DNA from: Funneliformis mosseae
Taxonomy: Eukaryota > Glomeromycota > Glomeromycetes > Glomerales > Glomeraceae
Direction of reading: 5' to 3'
DNA length: 64,000 bases
Assembly: GCA_910592005.1 (NCBI GenBank)
Contig: CAJVPP010000015.1
Span: forward strand, 1-64,000
Made by a program: the position numbers and the translations under genes. This document shows positions 24,531 to 35,433 of this stretch, piece after piece. Below the pieces are notes generated by a model. The model was not told the origin of the DNA and made no database searches. It saw nothing but the letters and a program-made list of their open reading frames with translations. How positions within the stretch are numbered: the first letter of the stretch is position 1; each line of letters opens with the position of its first letter.

Positions 24531-27500
24531 ATGGATAAGAGAATGCTATATACTTCAGAAGACTCATATCCTCAAAGCCGGGAACCGAATAGATCGTGTG
24601 ATGATAATTCACCCACGTATTTAGCCATAAGTCCGAACGGGATTCTTGCGGCAACTTTTAATTCTGGTATGAGTATTCATTGATTATATTTCTTTTTCAG
24701 TTGACATACCGCTGAAATAATTACTAATTTCGTCATTCATTCGTCTTAGTAACTTATGAAATTAAAATTTACGGAGTGGTTAACAAAGAAGTTCCTACTA
24801 ATCTTTGGTTTACTGAAAATGAAATGAAAGAATTGGAGAAACATTCTAAAGACGTGTCGTTTTCTTTGGCCATTTCCGATTCAGCAGATAAAGATGATGT
24901 AGTATATGTAGCTGTATCACGTTTTAAAAATAAACCAATCGAAAATCAAAAAACTAATACAGATGAAGAACAAGAGGCTGATTCTAGGAAAGATAACCCA
25001 AGAACTATTAAGGATGAAGAAAAAGAGATTGGTTATAGGAAAGATAACCCAAGAACTATTAAGGTTGAAGAAAAGGAGATTGGTTATAGGAAAGATATTC
25101 CTGGTAGAGAAAAAATGATTGATCAAACGTTTGTGTTTTCAACAAAATTAAGTGCGCGTATCAAGACTGCTGCAGACAATCGCGGTGGGATTGTTAGATT
25201 TTTGAATAATAATTTGCCAAAGGAAGCCGGTCAATTGAATGGATTCACTAATCTTATTGTAATGAACGCGTCTGAAATCACAAAAGTATTCATCAATAAT
25301 ATCAATCATAAAAAGTTTAGCGATCGATCAATATTTAAAAATTCTTTGGTCTCGGAAGAATATGAATTTCCAACAATTATTCAAGATAAATTATATCATA
25401 ACTCTTGTACTAGATTTTTAAATACCATCGTTGAAAGAAATTATTTATTTGTTGAAGATTATAAAAATCATATACTTGAAATGTATAATTTACATTCCAT
25501 GAATTTAGATTTGACATTTCAAAATCGTGATCAAGTTACTCTTTCAAAGCAGTTTCATGAAAATGCTATTTTTTCCATTTCAAAACACCGTCATCTATTA
25601 GCATATTGTAATGGTACAAAGAGTATTACGATTTATTTGATGGAGAATGGACTTGAGGTTACAACGAAAGAATTTACCGATGCAAACAAAATCCTTTTAA
25701 TTTCATTTATTGATGATGATGAAAGATTACTCGTCGTCACTGATAATATCACTGAGGAAGCCACTGAGCAAACCATTGAAGAAGGCACTGAAAATACCAT
25801 TGAAGAAGGAACTGTAGAAGTATCCGAAGAAGGCACTGTAGAAGCATCTGAAGAAGGCACTGAAGATACCATTGAAGTAGTCACAGGAACTTTCACTCCA
25901 ACGATAAATATTTGGGATCTTTTCACTTTTAGTAATGATGTACGAGTGTTTGACGATGATTCAAATATTTTTAGTTCCTTACAAAAGTCTAATAGTCACT
26001 CAATAGCTTTGTCAAATGGATCAATACTTGCATCTTTACAGGATGGAGATATTTGCAAATTTTCGTATGATAAAATTAAATTAAAGCCACCTAATATATC
26101 ACCCATTAATCAAGTTCAAGAGGATCATCAAGAGATGGATGCTAAGAAAAAACCATACCCCATTATTAAAGAACCTTGGGTTAGTAATAAGAAAGATAAA
26201 CATATTCCTTCTTATCTTGATGAATATAAAACAATTCAACTTATAATTGGAGAAACAACAGTTCAAGTTTGGAAGAAAAGAAAAGGTCATGACGCTACAA
26301 ATGATCGGGTTTTAAAATATATTTGGGTAAATCTAGGTAAACAAAATATTAAAGTTGATTCTCTAAAGATTGGAAATTGCGAATTTTATTTAGATTTGTC
26401 ATGGGATGTACCTAGTAATGATAATACCAGTGTTCCTAGTGATGATAATAATACCATTCCTAACCTCCCGAATGATTCAAAGGTAAAAAAGAAAGAGCAT
26501 ATTCATTGGCCAAATAAAGCTCATGTCCTCAAAGATGCATGTGTTGCTATGGAGTATCTTTACAAGCGAAGATATGATTCTGCAGGATCGAATAACTTAA
26601 ACAAATATGAAGAATTGTTTGTAGGCACAGAAAAACTTATTAATAAATGTATCAAAAAAAATCCGAGTTTATGGAGTTTAACTGAAGTAAGATATGGAAT
26701 TATGGCCAATATCATTCGATCAAAAAATATACCATTATTGCATCGGATTCTATTCGATTATAAAGAAGCAGATGGCAACAAACAAGATGAAACGAGAGTT
26801 AGCCGTTACTTGCATATTCCAAGGCAGTTTGGGTGGCCTATAGAAGAGGAAGAAACGAAAGAAAAGAAAGAAAAATATGATTTGAAGCTAGCTATTGGAC
26901 AATCTTTAGGTGAAAATCGTAGGGATAAATCTATCGTCGCCATGTTACTCGAATATTATTCAAATAATGCGGAAAAGGATATAGGTGAGTTAATTAATTG
27001 CCTCACATATAAATAGAATTTTGTATTCATATAATCATACTGTTACGTTAGGTTGGATGTTTACAGTTACAAAGTCTCTTCCTTCGCTTAAAAAATATCA
27101 CTTTGGTATGTTCCTCACACGTAGTTTGCGTCTTTCAAACGTACTATTATCAGACAATAATATTTGACTCATTTCAAATCTAGAACCTTATTTAAAGGAA
27201 TTATTTTACAAACCTTGCTTTGGGTCCAAAGAAGAGTTTGTAGATTCAAAATTTGTTTCTCAACGTAAATTGAAAGAAGGATATAAATCAGAAATTTGTT
27301 CATTAAATGTGAGACCGCGACTTTTACTGAAGCAAAATAAATCTTCATGGTGGAATAAATTAAAGTCGTTGAAGATTTTTGAATGGAGTTCAAAAGATAC
27401 GGGTAAAAAGATTCCACGAGTAACGGCAGTACGCGTAGTTCCGTTACCTGATTTTACAGTTTATCCAACTAATGCGACAGATAGAACACATAATAATTGG

Positions 27501-29296
27501 ATGATTCCGTTCAAACTTATCAAACTCATAATTTTTCCAAGAATTTATTTGATTCATGATAAAAATCATTTTAGTCCTTTTCTAAAACTTATGAGTAAAA
27601 ATGAAAATGAGCAATTATATGATAATCCAGCAATGGAAGCGTGCATTGATTTCAAATGGGGAGCAGCGAGAAATTGTTTCTTACGTCATTTTACATTATT
27701 CATAGCTTTTTCGCTCACATTTGCATTAGGTTCTGGAATAATCAAAGATGTCAAAAGTAAAATATTGACAGGATTATTTTTTTATTTTGGATATTATCTT
27801 TTGATGACGGAATTTATACAATTAAAGCATCAGGGATTTAAAAGATATTTGAGCATATATAATATTCTTGATGTTGTATCAATTTTTCTTGCATTAATTA
27901 CGATGATAATCTATCTTACCCTAATTGCAGTTGAAGTTAACATAGTTCTGCAAGCTTTTGCGGTCTTACTTTTATGGTTTGAATTAGTAAGCATTATATT
28001 AATCACTTTAATTTCTAAATCATCAAGTTAATATCTTAATTTATTTATCTAGTTATTACTGACGCGATACTTTAAGGGTGAAAATCTTATATTCATTTAT
28101 TATACTAATATATTTGTATAGTATTAACTTAATTATTTTTTATTAAAAGGTACTGCAACTTATATTAGCATGATAATAAATATTTTAAAAGCTATTTGGC
28201 CGTTCCTAATTTTTATGGTATATTTTTAATAATCTCATTATAAGAAGGATTAAAATGTAATAACGCATATGTATAATTAATTAATGAACTAAAAATTTAT
28301 GTAGTTAATCGCGACCGTTGCCTTCGGTCATGCCATAGTATGTCTGCCTCATTTTTATTTTTATTTTTTTTTTATCATCCAAGATTTTAAGGATCGATCT
28401 AATGTATTCTTAATCTTTTCTTCTTTTTTAATAATAAATTCAATAGCATATCATATTAGAGCATCCTAATCTTATTGATTTGAAACCTAATGGCAACAAA
28501 TTTGTGATAAACTCAACAAATCCAGACTTTGACGGCCTTACAATTGAACAAGTCTTTGATGTTGATGATCCCATGGATAATTATTATAGAAAATTGACAT
28601 ATTCTGTTATGGGAGCATATTTTTGGATCCTTGGGAGATGGGATCAAATAGAAGTATGGGATTTCTGGCCAATTTATGTAATTAGTATAGGTATATCTTT
28701 CACATATAATATATTATCGTGCTGGTTATGTTGTTAAATGGTTTAAATAACTTTTCTTTCTTTATTTTTTAGGAGCAAGTATTTTAATAGTCACCATCAT
28801 GCAGAATTTGCTGATCGCATTTATGACGGGTGTATATGAGAACGCAAGACATAATGTAAAATTGGCGGTGTTAGGTTATAGAGCTGATTTAGTCGCTGAT
28901 TATGAAACGTTAGAAAAACCATTAGGTAGTTCAAGAGGGAATCCGAGGTACATTTATTATGTTGGAAATGCTGAATATCAAGAGGAATGGTTAGATAGAG
29001 CTGAAAAATATAGGAAATTTCATAAATCATTATTAATTGAAGATATTAATTATCAATTATTAAGCTATCCTAACGTTTCAGATGATTCGGATGACTCGGA
29101 TGATGATGATCAGGACGAACAATCTTTAAATGTAGCAAGTAAAGATAAAAATGATCAAAAATTTAAATTGGCTGTCGATGATCATGAGGATAAATCTATC
29201 ATCACGAATGATGAGCAATTCGTGAAATTACAAGATGAGATGAAGATGTTAAAAAATGAAGTTAAAAAATTGTTAACGTTCATTAAGAGTAAATGA
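24531..29296 (+). CDS. Ion-transport-domain membrane channel (TRP-like) with propeller-like N-terminus
   Basis: Cation-channel-like membrane protein. Nine exons: 24531-24666, 24750-26984, 27052-27105, 27184-27986, 28053-28077, 28150-28217, 28305-28337, 28462-28690, 28773-29296. They sum to 4107 nt, an exact 1368-codon frame plus stop, with GT-AG borders. The N-terminal half (M-D-K-R-M-L-Y-T-S start, L-A-I-S-P-N-G-I-L-A-A-T-F-N-S, later repeats of W/F-ending strands) resembles a WD40-type beta-propeller. It carries two low-complexity inserts: a 20-residue repeat with R-K-D-N-P-R-T-I-K (24960-25110) and a T-(E/V)-E-(E/G)-rich repeat (25740-25890). The C-terminal part has hydrophobic segments at 27690-27780, 27870-28010, 28155-28330, then a pore-like stretch (A-Y-F-W-I-L-G-R-W) and a last helix M-Q-N-L-L-I-A-F-M-T-G-V-Y, as in TRP/Ion_trans channels. 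It ends in an acidic Asp/Ser run and a coiled coil. Ion selectivity cannot be told. Confidence 0.8.
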
Positions 29297-29357
29297 GAAA
29301 TCTGGCGTTGAAACTAGTTTATATTTATACTTTATTTATCACTGTTTATAACTATCA

Positions 29358-29363
29358 ATAAAT
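29358..29363 (+). terminator. Possible polyadenylation signal of the channel gene
   Basis: AATAAATAAAA about 60 nt after the stop codon. In such AT-rich DNA the motif is weak evidence. Confidence 0.3.
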
Positions 29364-31382
29364 AAAAATGTTTCGCGTCATTGGACTTATTTTACGGAAG
29401 TTTAATTATTGGAAACTTCGAAAGAATCTTTTAAATTTTTTCAGATAGAATTTATTCGATTCTCTTTACTGCATTTATGAAACGATATTGAAATGACTAC
29501 TTGAAGCAATCTGACTGGAATTTGTTTGGGATAAATTTCAGAAATTTATAATTGATATAAGAATCTCTATAGTAGATGCATTATTAGAGGTTATGACGCA
29601 CAAGAAAAAAAACGAAATATTTAATACATTCATTCTTTTAGATACCCTAGAGAAAAAATTTATTATTTCTAATAAAAAAAAATATAACCTGAACATTTTA
29701 TATAAAAAATGGAAATTATTACTCATATTTTTGCAATCAAAATATTAAAAGTACTCGTTTTTATTTAATTTATCATTTCATAAATCAAGGAAGTCTAAAA
29801 TTGTAGACATATGCATTAATTATATTTAATTTTTTCTTGAAAATGTTTAACTATAGATGCACTGCTTTTTAGTATTTTATAAGCTTGCTCCTTATGATAG
29901 CGCATGTTTTATCACGCTTATAACACATTATTATTAGCAAACCAAATAAAATTACAAGATTTCATTTTTCATATTTGCAATGACCACAACTTAAATAAGA
30001 ACGATTACATTACATTCATTCATTTTACATTCTTCTTTATATCATATTTTACTTTTGAATTAGAAAGGCAGAGGGATCCACCAACCTGACCCCCAAAAGA
30101 AGAACCTAAAGAGCGTAAAGTCAAAAAAAGAACTTTATTTGTGATAGAGTGTCGGTTTGATCTGTTGCGGTAGGCTTTTTTTTTTTAAAAAAATTCGAAT
30201 TTTCTTTTTATTTATCTTTTAGATGAATTTTTAACGTCACCATCTGCATAGGTATTATCTTTCATTAAATAATTTATTTTTATTTTTTTTAGGCTGCTAG
30301 GACCGATTGTAGTAGGCCATAGAATTTTTTTTTCTTTTTTGATTAGTCTCCACTTTCGGGTTTGCTTCGACGGTTGGTATTTTTTTTATTATTATATTCA
30401 TTTGTGTTCATTTTTTTTTATTTTTCAGTTCGATAGCTTCGGGCCGTAGCCATCTAATGTATTGAAAAAAATAACATTCAATAAATCTGAATATTAATGG
30501 AATATTATCAATAAAAGGTAATGGTAACTATTTATATTTTCTCGTATAGAGTATCTTCGTAAAAAAAAGTGTTTCCGTTGAAAAATGAATTACTTTCAAA
30601 TATTAAAAACATAATTCGTGTTTTAAACGGTATCCCTAATATAAATCAATAGATATTATTTTAACTATTACAATATTTTTTTAATAATAAAATTATAGGA
30701 AGTTCTTTTAGATAAATACATTAAACAAACATTGGAGTCTCGAGATTTTAATCAAGTCTGGATGAAAATTTCCACAAAAACATAACGATACTATAAATTT
30801 CATTGAGAAACTAATAATTATGAATCCCCCCTTGCAAATATTTCAACACTCAAAAGTTCTGCTAGATTTCAGCTATGCAATTGTCAAAACATTTTTCAAA
30901 GTACATTATAACTTTTTTAATAAACGAATTAAAGCAGGAATCTCACCCGTCAATTAGATTCATCAATCAATTTACGTGTGACTGTATGTGTAAACTTGCA
31001 TCCAAAAAAAAAAAAAATTTGCATGATAACGTTCCTTCTGTTTAATCATGTTTGATAGGACAACTGATGCGTAATCAATAATAATATGATATGGAAAGTA
31101 ACGAATATTATCAAATAAAGGACGCGAAATATAAGCACTGCAGATTTATTATACTATTTGTTTTCTTTTATACGTAATCTCTGTTAATTCTCTTTTCCTT
31201 AATAAAGTAACGAAATCAAAAAAAAAAAAAAAATTGCTCGAAAAATTCATATAATTCAACAAAATAAGTTAGCCATGGTAAAGCCCCTGAAAGATTTATA
31301 TATATACTGTGTATTAAATTCTAATATAGAATGTTAAGGTGGCATTTTTCGGCGTAAAAAAAAATTAGATTAGAAAGTTCGT
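29364..31382. other. Intergenic region with short non-AT islands between T-rich tracts
   Basis: No intact gene. From 30060 to 30470 several 25-60 bp islands of balanced composition (around 30075-30170, 30222-30250, 30292-30322, 30345-30375 and 30428-30460) are separated by long T-rich tracts, several ending in AG, which mimics a chain of tiny exons. The first island has an open frame of P-P-K-E-E-P-K-E-R-K-V type. Elsewhere AT-rich with nothing seen. Confidence 0.3.
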
Positions 31383-31528
31383 GGAACTTTTGCTATAGAA
31401 AGGGGAAACTTGACGGAAAAAATAAATAAATCTAAATTCAAACGTATCTCGACCTGAAAATCATATTTAGCATATAAAAGTAAAATTAATTTTTTTCTGG
31501 CAATTCTCCCTTTCAAATGCAAAGGTCC
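31383..31528. mobile_element. MITE, family with GGACCTTTGC ends
   Basis: About 146 bp. Left end GGAACTTTTGCTATAGAAAG and right end (reverse complement) GGACCTTTGCATTTGAAAGG form inverted repeats of about 35 bp. The interior CATATTTAGCATATAAAAGT is shared with copies at 39873-40013 and (one half) 56589-56665. Confidence 0.6.
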
Positions 31529-32096
31529 ATATTTTCAATATTCACTTTTATGATACCAGTCACTGGACGGCAGAGTCAACTCTGCAAAAACCAAGTGCGT
31601 ATTTTCAAATGACTAAGCCGTGAAAACTCAATTAAATAAAAGTTTCAAAAAGGGATGGGATTTTAACAACTTTAATTCTGGCTAAAACTTTGATAATTTC
31701 AGTCGAATTGCAAAGTTATGATTGCTAACTTTAAATAAAAGACGCGACTCAGTTAACCGAGACTGTTTCATTTCAAGACAATTTAAACTTATATATTTTT
31801 TAGTTTTAAGTCTAAATCATAGGAAATATATCAACTAAAGTGTTATTTTATTTTTTAACAATCATACGATGTAATTGCCTCAAATAATTGATTTTTACAA
31901 ATAAAAAAGTTTAAGTCGAAACAATATTCAAAATCATTATATAATTTCAACTCCTGACTTTGAATTCAAATCTATAAGTTTGTGATAAAAAAAATTTCCA
32001 ATATTCATCCCAGCTAAGGACATTATATTGAAAACAAATAAAAAAATATATGAAATTAGAAGCAACGTATATACAATTATGAAGCATCCAAAGCCT
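31529..32096. other. Intergenic region
   Basis: AT-rich, with a small hairpin GCAGAGTCAACTCTGC at 31571-31586. No gene. Confidence 0.3.
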
Positions 32097-32300
32097 TTAC
32101 ACAGAAAGAGTTACATAAAATACTGAAAACAAGCTCGTTAAATATTTATTTAAAACCATTACCCGCCACCCACAGCAGGGCGGGTCTTGACAAGTCCTTT
32201 TCACCAAGCTTGAGTGTTTCTCATTAGATGAAGGAGCTGAGAAAGCAACATGACTGAAGGCTGAAATGACGATAATAAGCATGAAAATGTGAGTTTTCAT
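32097..32300 (-). CDS. Short secreted, Kex2-type-processed cysteine-rich peptide precursor (candidate)
   Basis: Start at 32300 (minus). Residues 1-22 form a clear signal peptide (M-K-T-H-I-F-M-L-I-I-V then A-F-S-A). A short polar pro-region ends in the dibasic Lys-Arg at 34-35, then T-C-Q-D-P-P-C-C-G-W-R with three cysteines. Unspliced, the frame runs to 67 residues. Alternatively a GT at 32162 and AG at 32123 would remove a 40-nt intron and end the peptide R-Y-F-M, giving a mature product of about 14 residues. A TATA-like element stands 100 nt upstream. The layout is that of processed secreted peptides (pheromone-, effector- or RiPP-like precursors). No family recognised and function unknown. 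Confidence 0.5.
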   Translation of the reverse strand: MKTHIFMLIIVISAFSHVAFSAPSSNEKHSSLVKRTCQDPPCCGWRVMVLNKYLTSLFSVFYVTLSV

Positions 32301-32399
32301 GATAATTTTATAAAATTCACATATTATAAATACATTTGTGATATTAATCCTTCAAATATTTTAAACAGAATCTTGTGGGAAATGCAGCTTAAAGACGTG

Positions 32400-32407
32400 T
32401 ATTTATA
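32400..32407 (-). promoter_or_regulatory. TATA-like element of the small secreted-peptide gene
   Basis: TATAAATA on the minus strand, 100 nt before the ATG at 32300. Confidence 0.45.
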
Positions 32408-32574
32408 AGCAAATCAGGTTAAATTATGTGATGGAATGGCTGTCTATTGACAATGTTATAACAAAATTTCCTCACTTTATATAGTTTTTTTTTAAGTATC
32501 GGGCTTACCGGGTTTTTCCTTAACAAACTTATATTTGCTTGCTGGAGATTCTCATAAAGAGCGTTACAGCCTTT

Positions 32575-32628
32575 ACTAAGCCAAGAGGCTCTAGAAACGT
32601 AACTAAGCCAAATGGCTTTTGTAACGTA
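32575..32628. repeat. 27-bp tandem duplication with AAGCC...GGCT hairpins
   Basis: ACTAAGCCAAGAGGCTC-type unit at 32575-32601 and ACTAAGCCAAATGGCTT-type unit at 32602-32628, each with AGCC/GGCT dyad symmetry and ending in ACGTA. The outer GCGTTAC (32561) and GTAACG (32621) add a larger inverted repeat. It lies about 170-230 nt upstream of the TATA-like element of the small secreted-peptide gene. Confidence 0.5.
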
Positions 32629-33864
32629 CCTAAGCATATGTTAATAAATTCAAATTGCTTTTTATTTCGAAACTGTAATGATATATATAATTCAGCCCGA
32701 AAGATCACGATATATGCTTGTAAATTGCTTTTCGATAATTGTGACTAGTCTATGTAGATTTTTTGACCAGGCCAGGATGGTAGCGATATATTCAGTTCAG
32801 TTCTTTCGTTTATGTTATAAACAATTTTAAATGTAAGCAGAAAGTTTTTATTTAGTAAATATGAAATAATGTTGACGATAAATTTATTTAATAATTTTTT
32901 TTTGTCTCTATGACAAACAAAATTTTGCAAAATTTTATTTAATTTGCATTAAATATAAGATATTAATAAAATTATCTATTTTGTGAATTTTCTATTTTTG
33001 CTTTTAATAAAAATTTTGATAGACTTATTATAAAAACTTCTGATAAAATTTATCTAATAGTTACTAAATAAAAAAATTCAAATAAATAAGATTTCTAATA
33101 ATAAGATATATTTGCTATTTAAGTATTTCTTTTCTATTATTCAATATAATGTATACTTACAGAAAGAATATTTTATATATATATATATTGCATATTACTA
33201 CTGCTTGGTTTATTAAATATAAAAAATATAATATTGTTCTCAAGGATATCAAACAGTAAGATACAAGTTAATAGCTTACTTGAAATTAGAATAAACCATA
33301 TTATTTCTTTTAGCTTATTAAATCTATCTCTAAACTATTGATTCTTTAAGATAAGAATAGTAATAATTAATATAAAGGTATTTTTATTAAAGAAATGGAT
33401 TAATACAAAGATTCCTATTGTATCACTATAAACCATCAATTATAATCTTTTATATCTCCTAATTCTGTCTCAAATTTCTTGAGTTTATATATTAAAATAT
33501 CACGTGATAATAGCTAACCATTTTTATTCTTTTCTGTTAGATTTCAATTATTTTTTTCTGTTTGTATTTCTGTTTTCTGTTTCTATTTTCTAATTTTCTT
33601 CCTATTTTCTGTTTTTGTTTTCTAGTTTTTTATATTCCATCTTCTTGTATCCTAAATATGATTAATTATAAGTATTTAACTAATTACATAATTTAGTATT
33701 TTGCCTATTCTAATCATATCTATCTAATAAATATCTATCTATTATTATATCATATTATATGATTTATTTTGCCTTAATCAATATATCATTTTATGTAATT
33801 ATTATTTTACTATCTAATAAATTACTTTTTAATAAATTATTAATAAATTATTATTCAATAATTA

Positions 33865-35152
33865 CAGTCTGACAGAAAAAACTGACAAATTTTTTTTTTA
33901 AATTTTAGAGTAGATCATAAGAAATACCTAAACAAAAATATAAATTATGATATAAACAAGTTGTTTACATTATATTTTTAATAAATATCTACAGCCTAGT
34001 AATTGTAAGCATCATCTAATAGTTTTACTAAAAGAGCGTTATTAATGTATTAAAGCTTTATGAAAAGGTAGCATTCGTAAGTCGCAAATCTTCAAAAAAC
34101 TACTAGATATCTATTAAAAATATTATACAGATAGACCAAACAATTCAAAGAAATGAATAACCTTAAGCAAAAAAATCATCTAGAATGTTCAAAATATCTT
34201 TCTCCTTTCAGTATCGCTATCTTAGTCAAATTACAAAATCACACAAATGTGCTTTAAGTAATAAAATAACTGAAAACCTAAAAAAAAATATCTTGATCTT
34301 GATATTGCATCTTAGATAGTTAGAGAAAATCTTTACGACCTTGAGTATAAAGTTTGTATTCCTCATTCAGTTCTTTTCCTTACTAAATATATTATAAATC
34401 ATCATATCACTTGAGCAAAAGCTCATCAAGAAGAATGTTGGAATAATATTATATTTTCTAATGAGTTGATATTTCAGATGTTTCATAATATAATGCTAGT
34501 TTATTACAAAGTTAGAAAAACAATGCTGAGACAAGTTATGGTAAAATATCCTTTTAAAGTTTATGTGTAGAATGCATTTTATATAAAGAGAATTATCAGA
34601 TTTCACATGTTTACAAAAAACATGAATGGTGAGCTTTACCGGAAGATTATAACCAAAAAATTATTTGAACAAGCATCTCAAATCTTTTGAAACAGGTGGA
34701 CATTCTAATAGGATAACAATCTTAAGCATCAAACTAAGCTTACAATCATTTTATTTTAGAATCATAATCTTTGAATTCTCGATTAGCTATCTTCTTCTCT
34801 AGATCTTAATTCAATTGAAAATCTATAGGTAATAATAAAAAGAAATTTTGAGAAGAAGATTAATATTATAGTTATTAAAAAAATCAATTACTTGAAACAT
34901 TTTTATAAGGTTAATAAGGAAAGAATGAAAGGTAATTGATTGATATAAACTTATGTATTAATCTTGTAAGGTCTATGCTAAGGCATGTAAGAATAATAGT
35001 AGAAAGCTAAGGTTGCATAATAAATTTTTAGGATTTTTATATTTTTATTATATATATTTGAGAGGTTTAATTTTAAAATATTGGATTTTTTTAATAAAAG
35101 CTAGGTGAGAAATTTGTCAATTTGTAATTGTCAGTTTTTTTTATTAGAACTG
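33865..35152 (+). mobile_element. Decayed Tc1/mariner transposon (1288 bp) with intact ends
   Basis: Ends CAGTCTGACAGAAAAAACTG (left) and, reverse-complemented, CAGTTCTAATAAAAAAAACT (right), both flanked by TA (33863-33864 and 35153-35154). Inside, the plus strand reads as a mutated Tc1 transposase: I-I-F-S-N-E (from the F-S-D-E catalytic Asp site), N-G-E-L-Y-R, N-R-W-T-F then D-N-N-L-K-H (from Q-D-N-D-P-K-H), S-L-D-L-N-S-I-E-N-L (from S-P-D-L-N-P-I-E-N-L). Many stops, and the changed residues fit C-to-T and G-to-A mutation. Confidence 0.85.
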
Positions 35153-35164
35153 TAGTCCTATAAT

Positions 35165-35433
35165 AATATCAAATATCAATTTATATTAACTGATAATTGA
35201 TATATATTAAATGACTAAACTTTCTTAAGATATTATAAGATCAGCTTAAAATAAACCTATAATTTAAACTAGTTATAGATGAGGGATGAAACTCCTTAAT
35301 AACAGTTGAAACTTAGACAAAACTATATTAAAAACATAGAAAAGGTATGACAAAATTATTTTGAGAAGGTTTTGGTAGGCATCTATAAGACTAGTAAATA
35401 TCTGATGCAAATTATCATTTAAAACATAATATA
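35165..35433. mobile_element. AT-shifted MITE copy related to 21701-21871
   Basis: Left part 35169-35275 aligns without gaps to 21725-21831. The right arm near 35395-35433 matches 21833-21870. About 100 bp of extra sequence lies between. Differences are almost all C-to-T and G-to-A relative to the 21.7 kb copy. It lies 10-20 bp beyond the end of the Tc1 element. Confidence 0.65.

Noticed and set aside
25633..25926. Minus-strand Ser/Val repeat protein
   Set aside because: Antisense of the T/E repeat in the channel gene.
27041..27054. TGTTACGTTAGGTT matching the start of the LTR-like block at 4229
   Set aside because: 14 bp only, lies at an exon border of the channel gene, and no further similarity follows.
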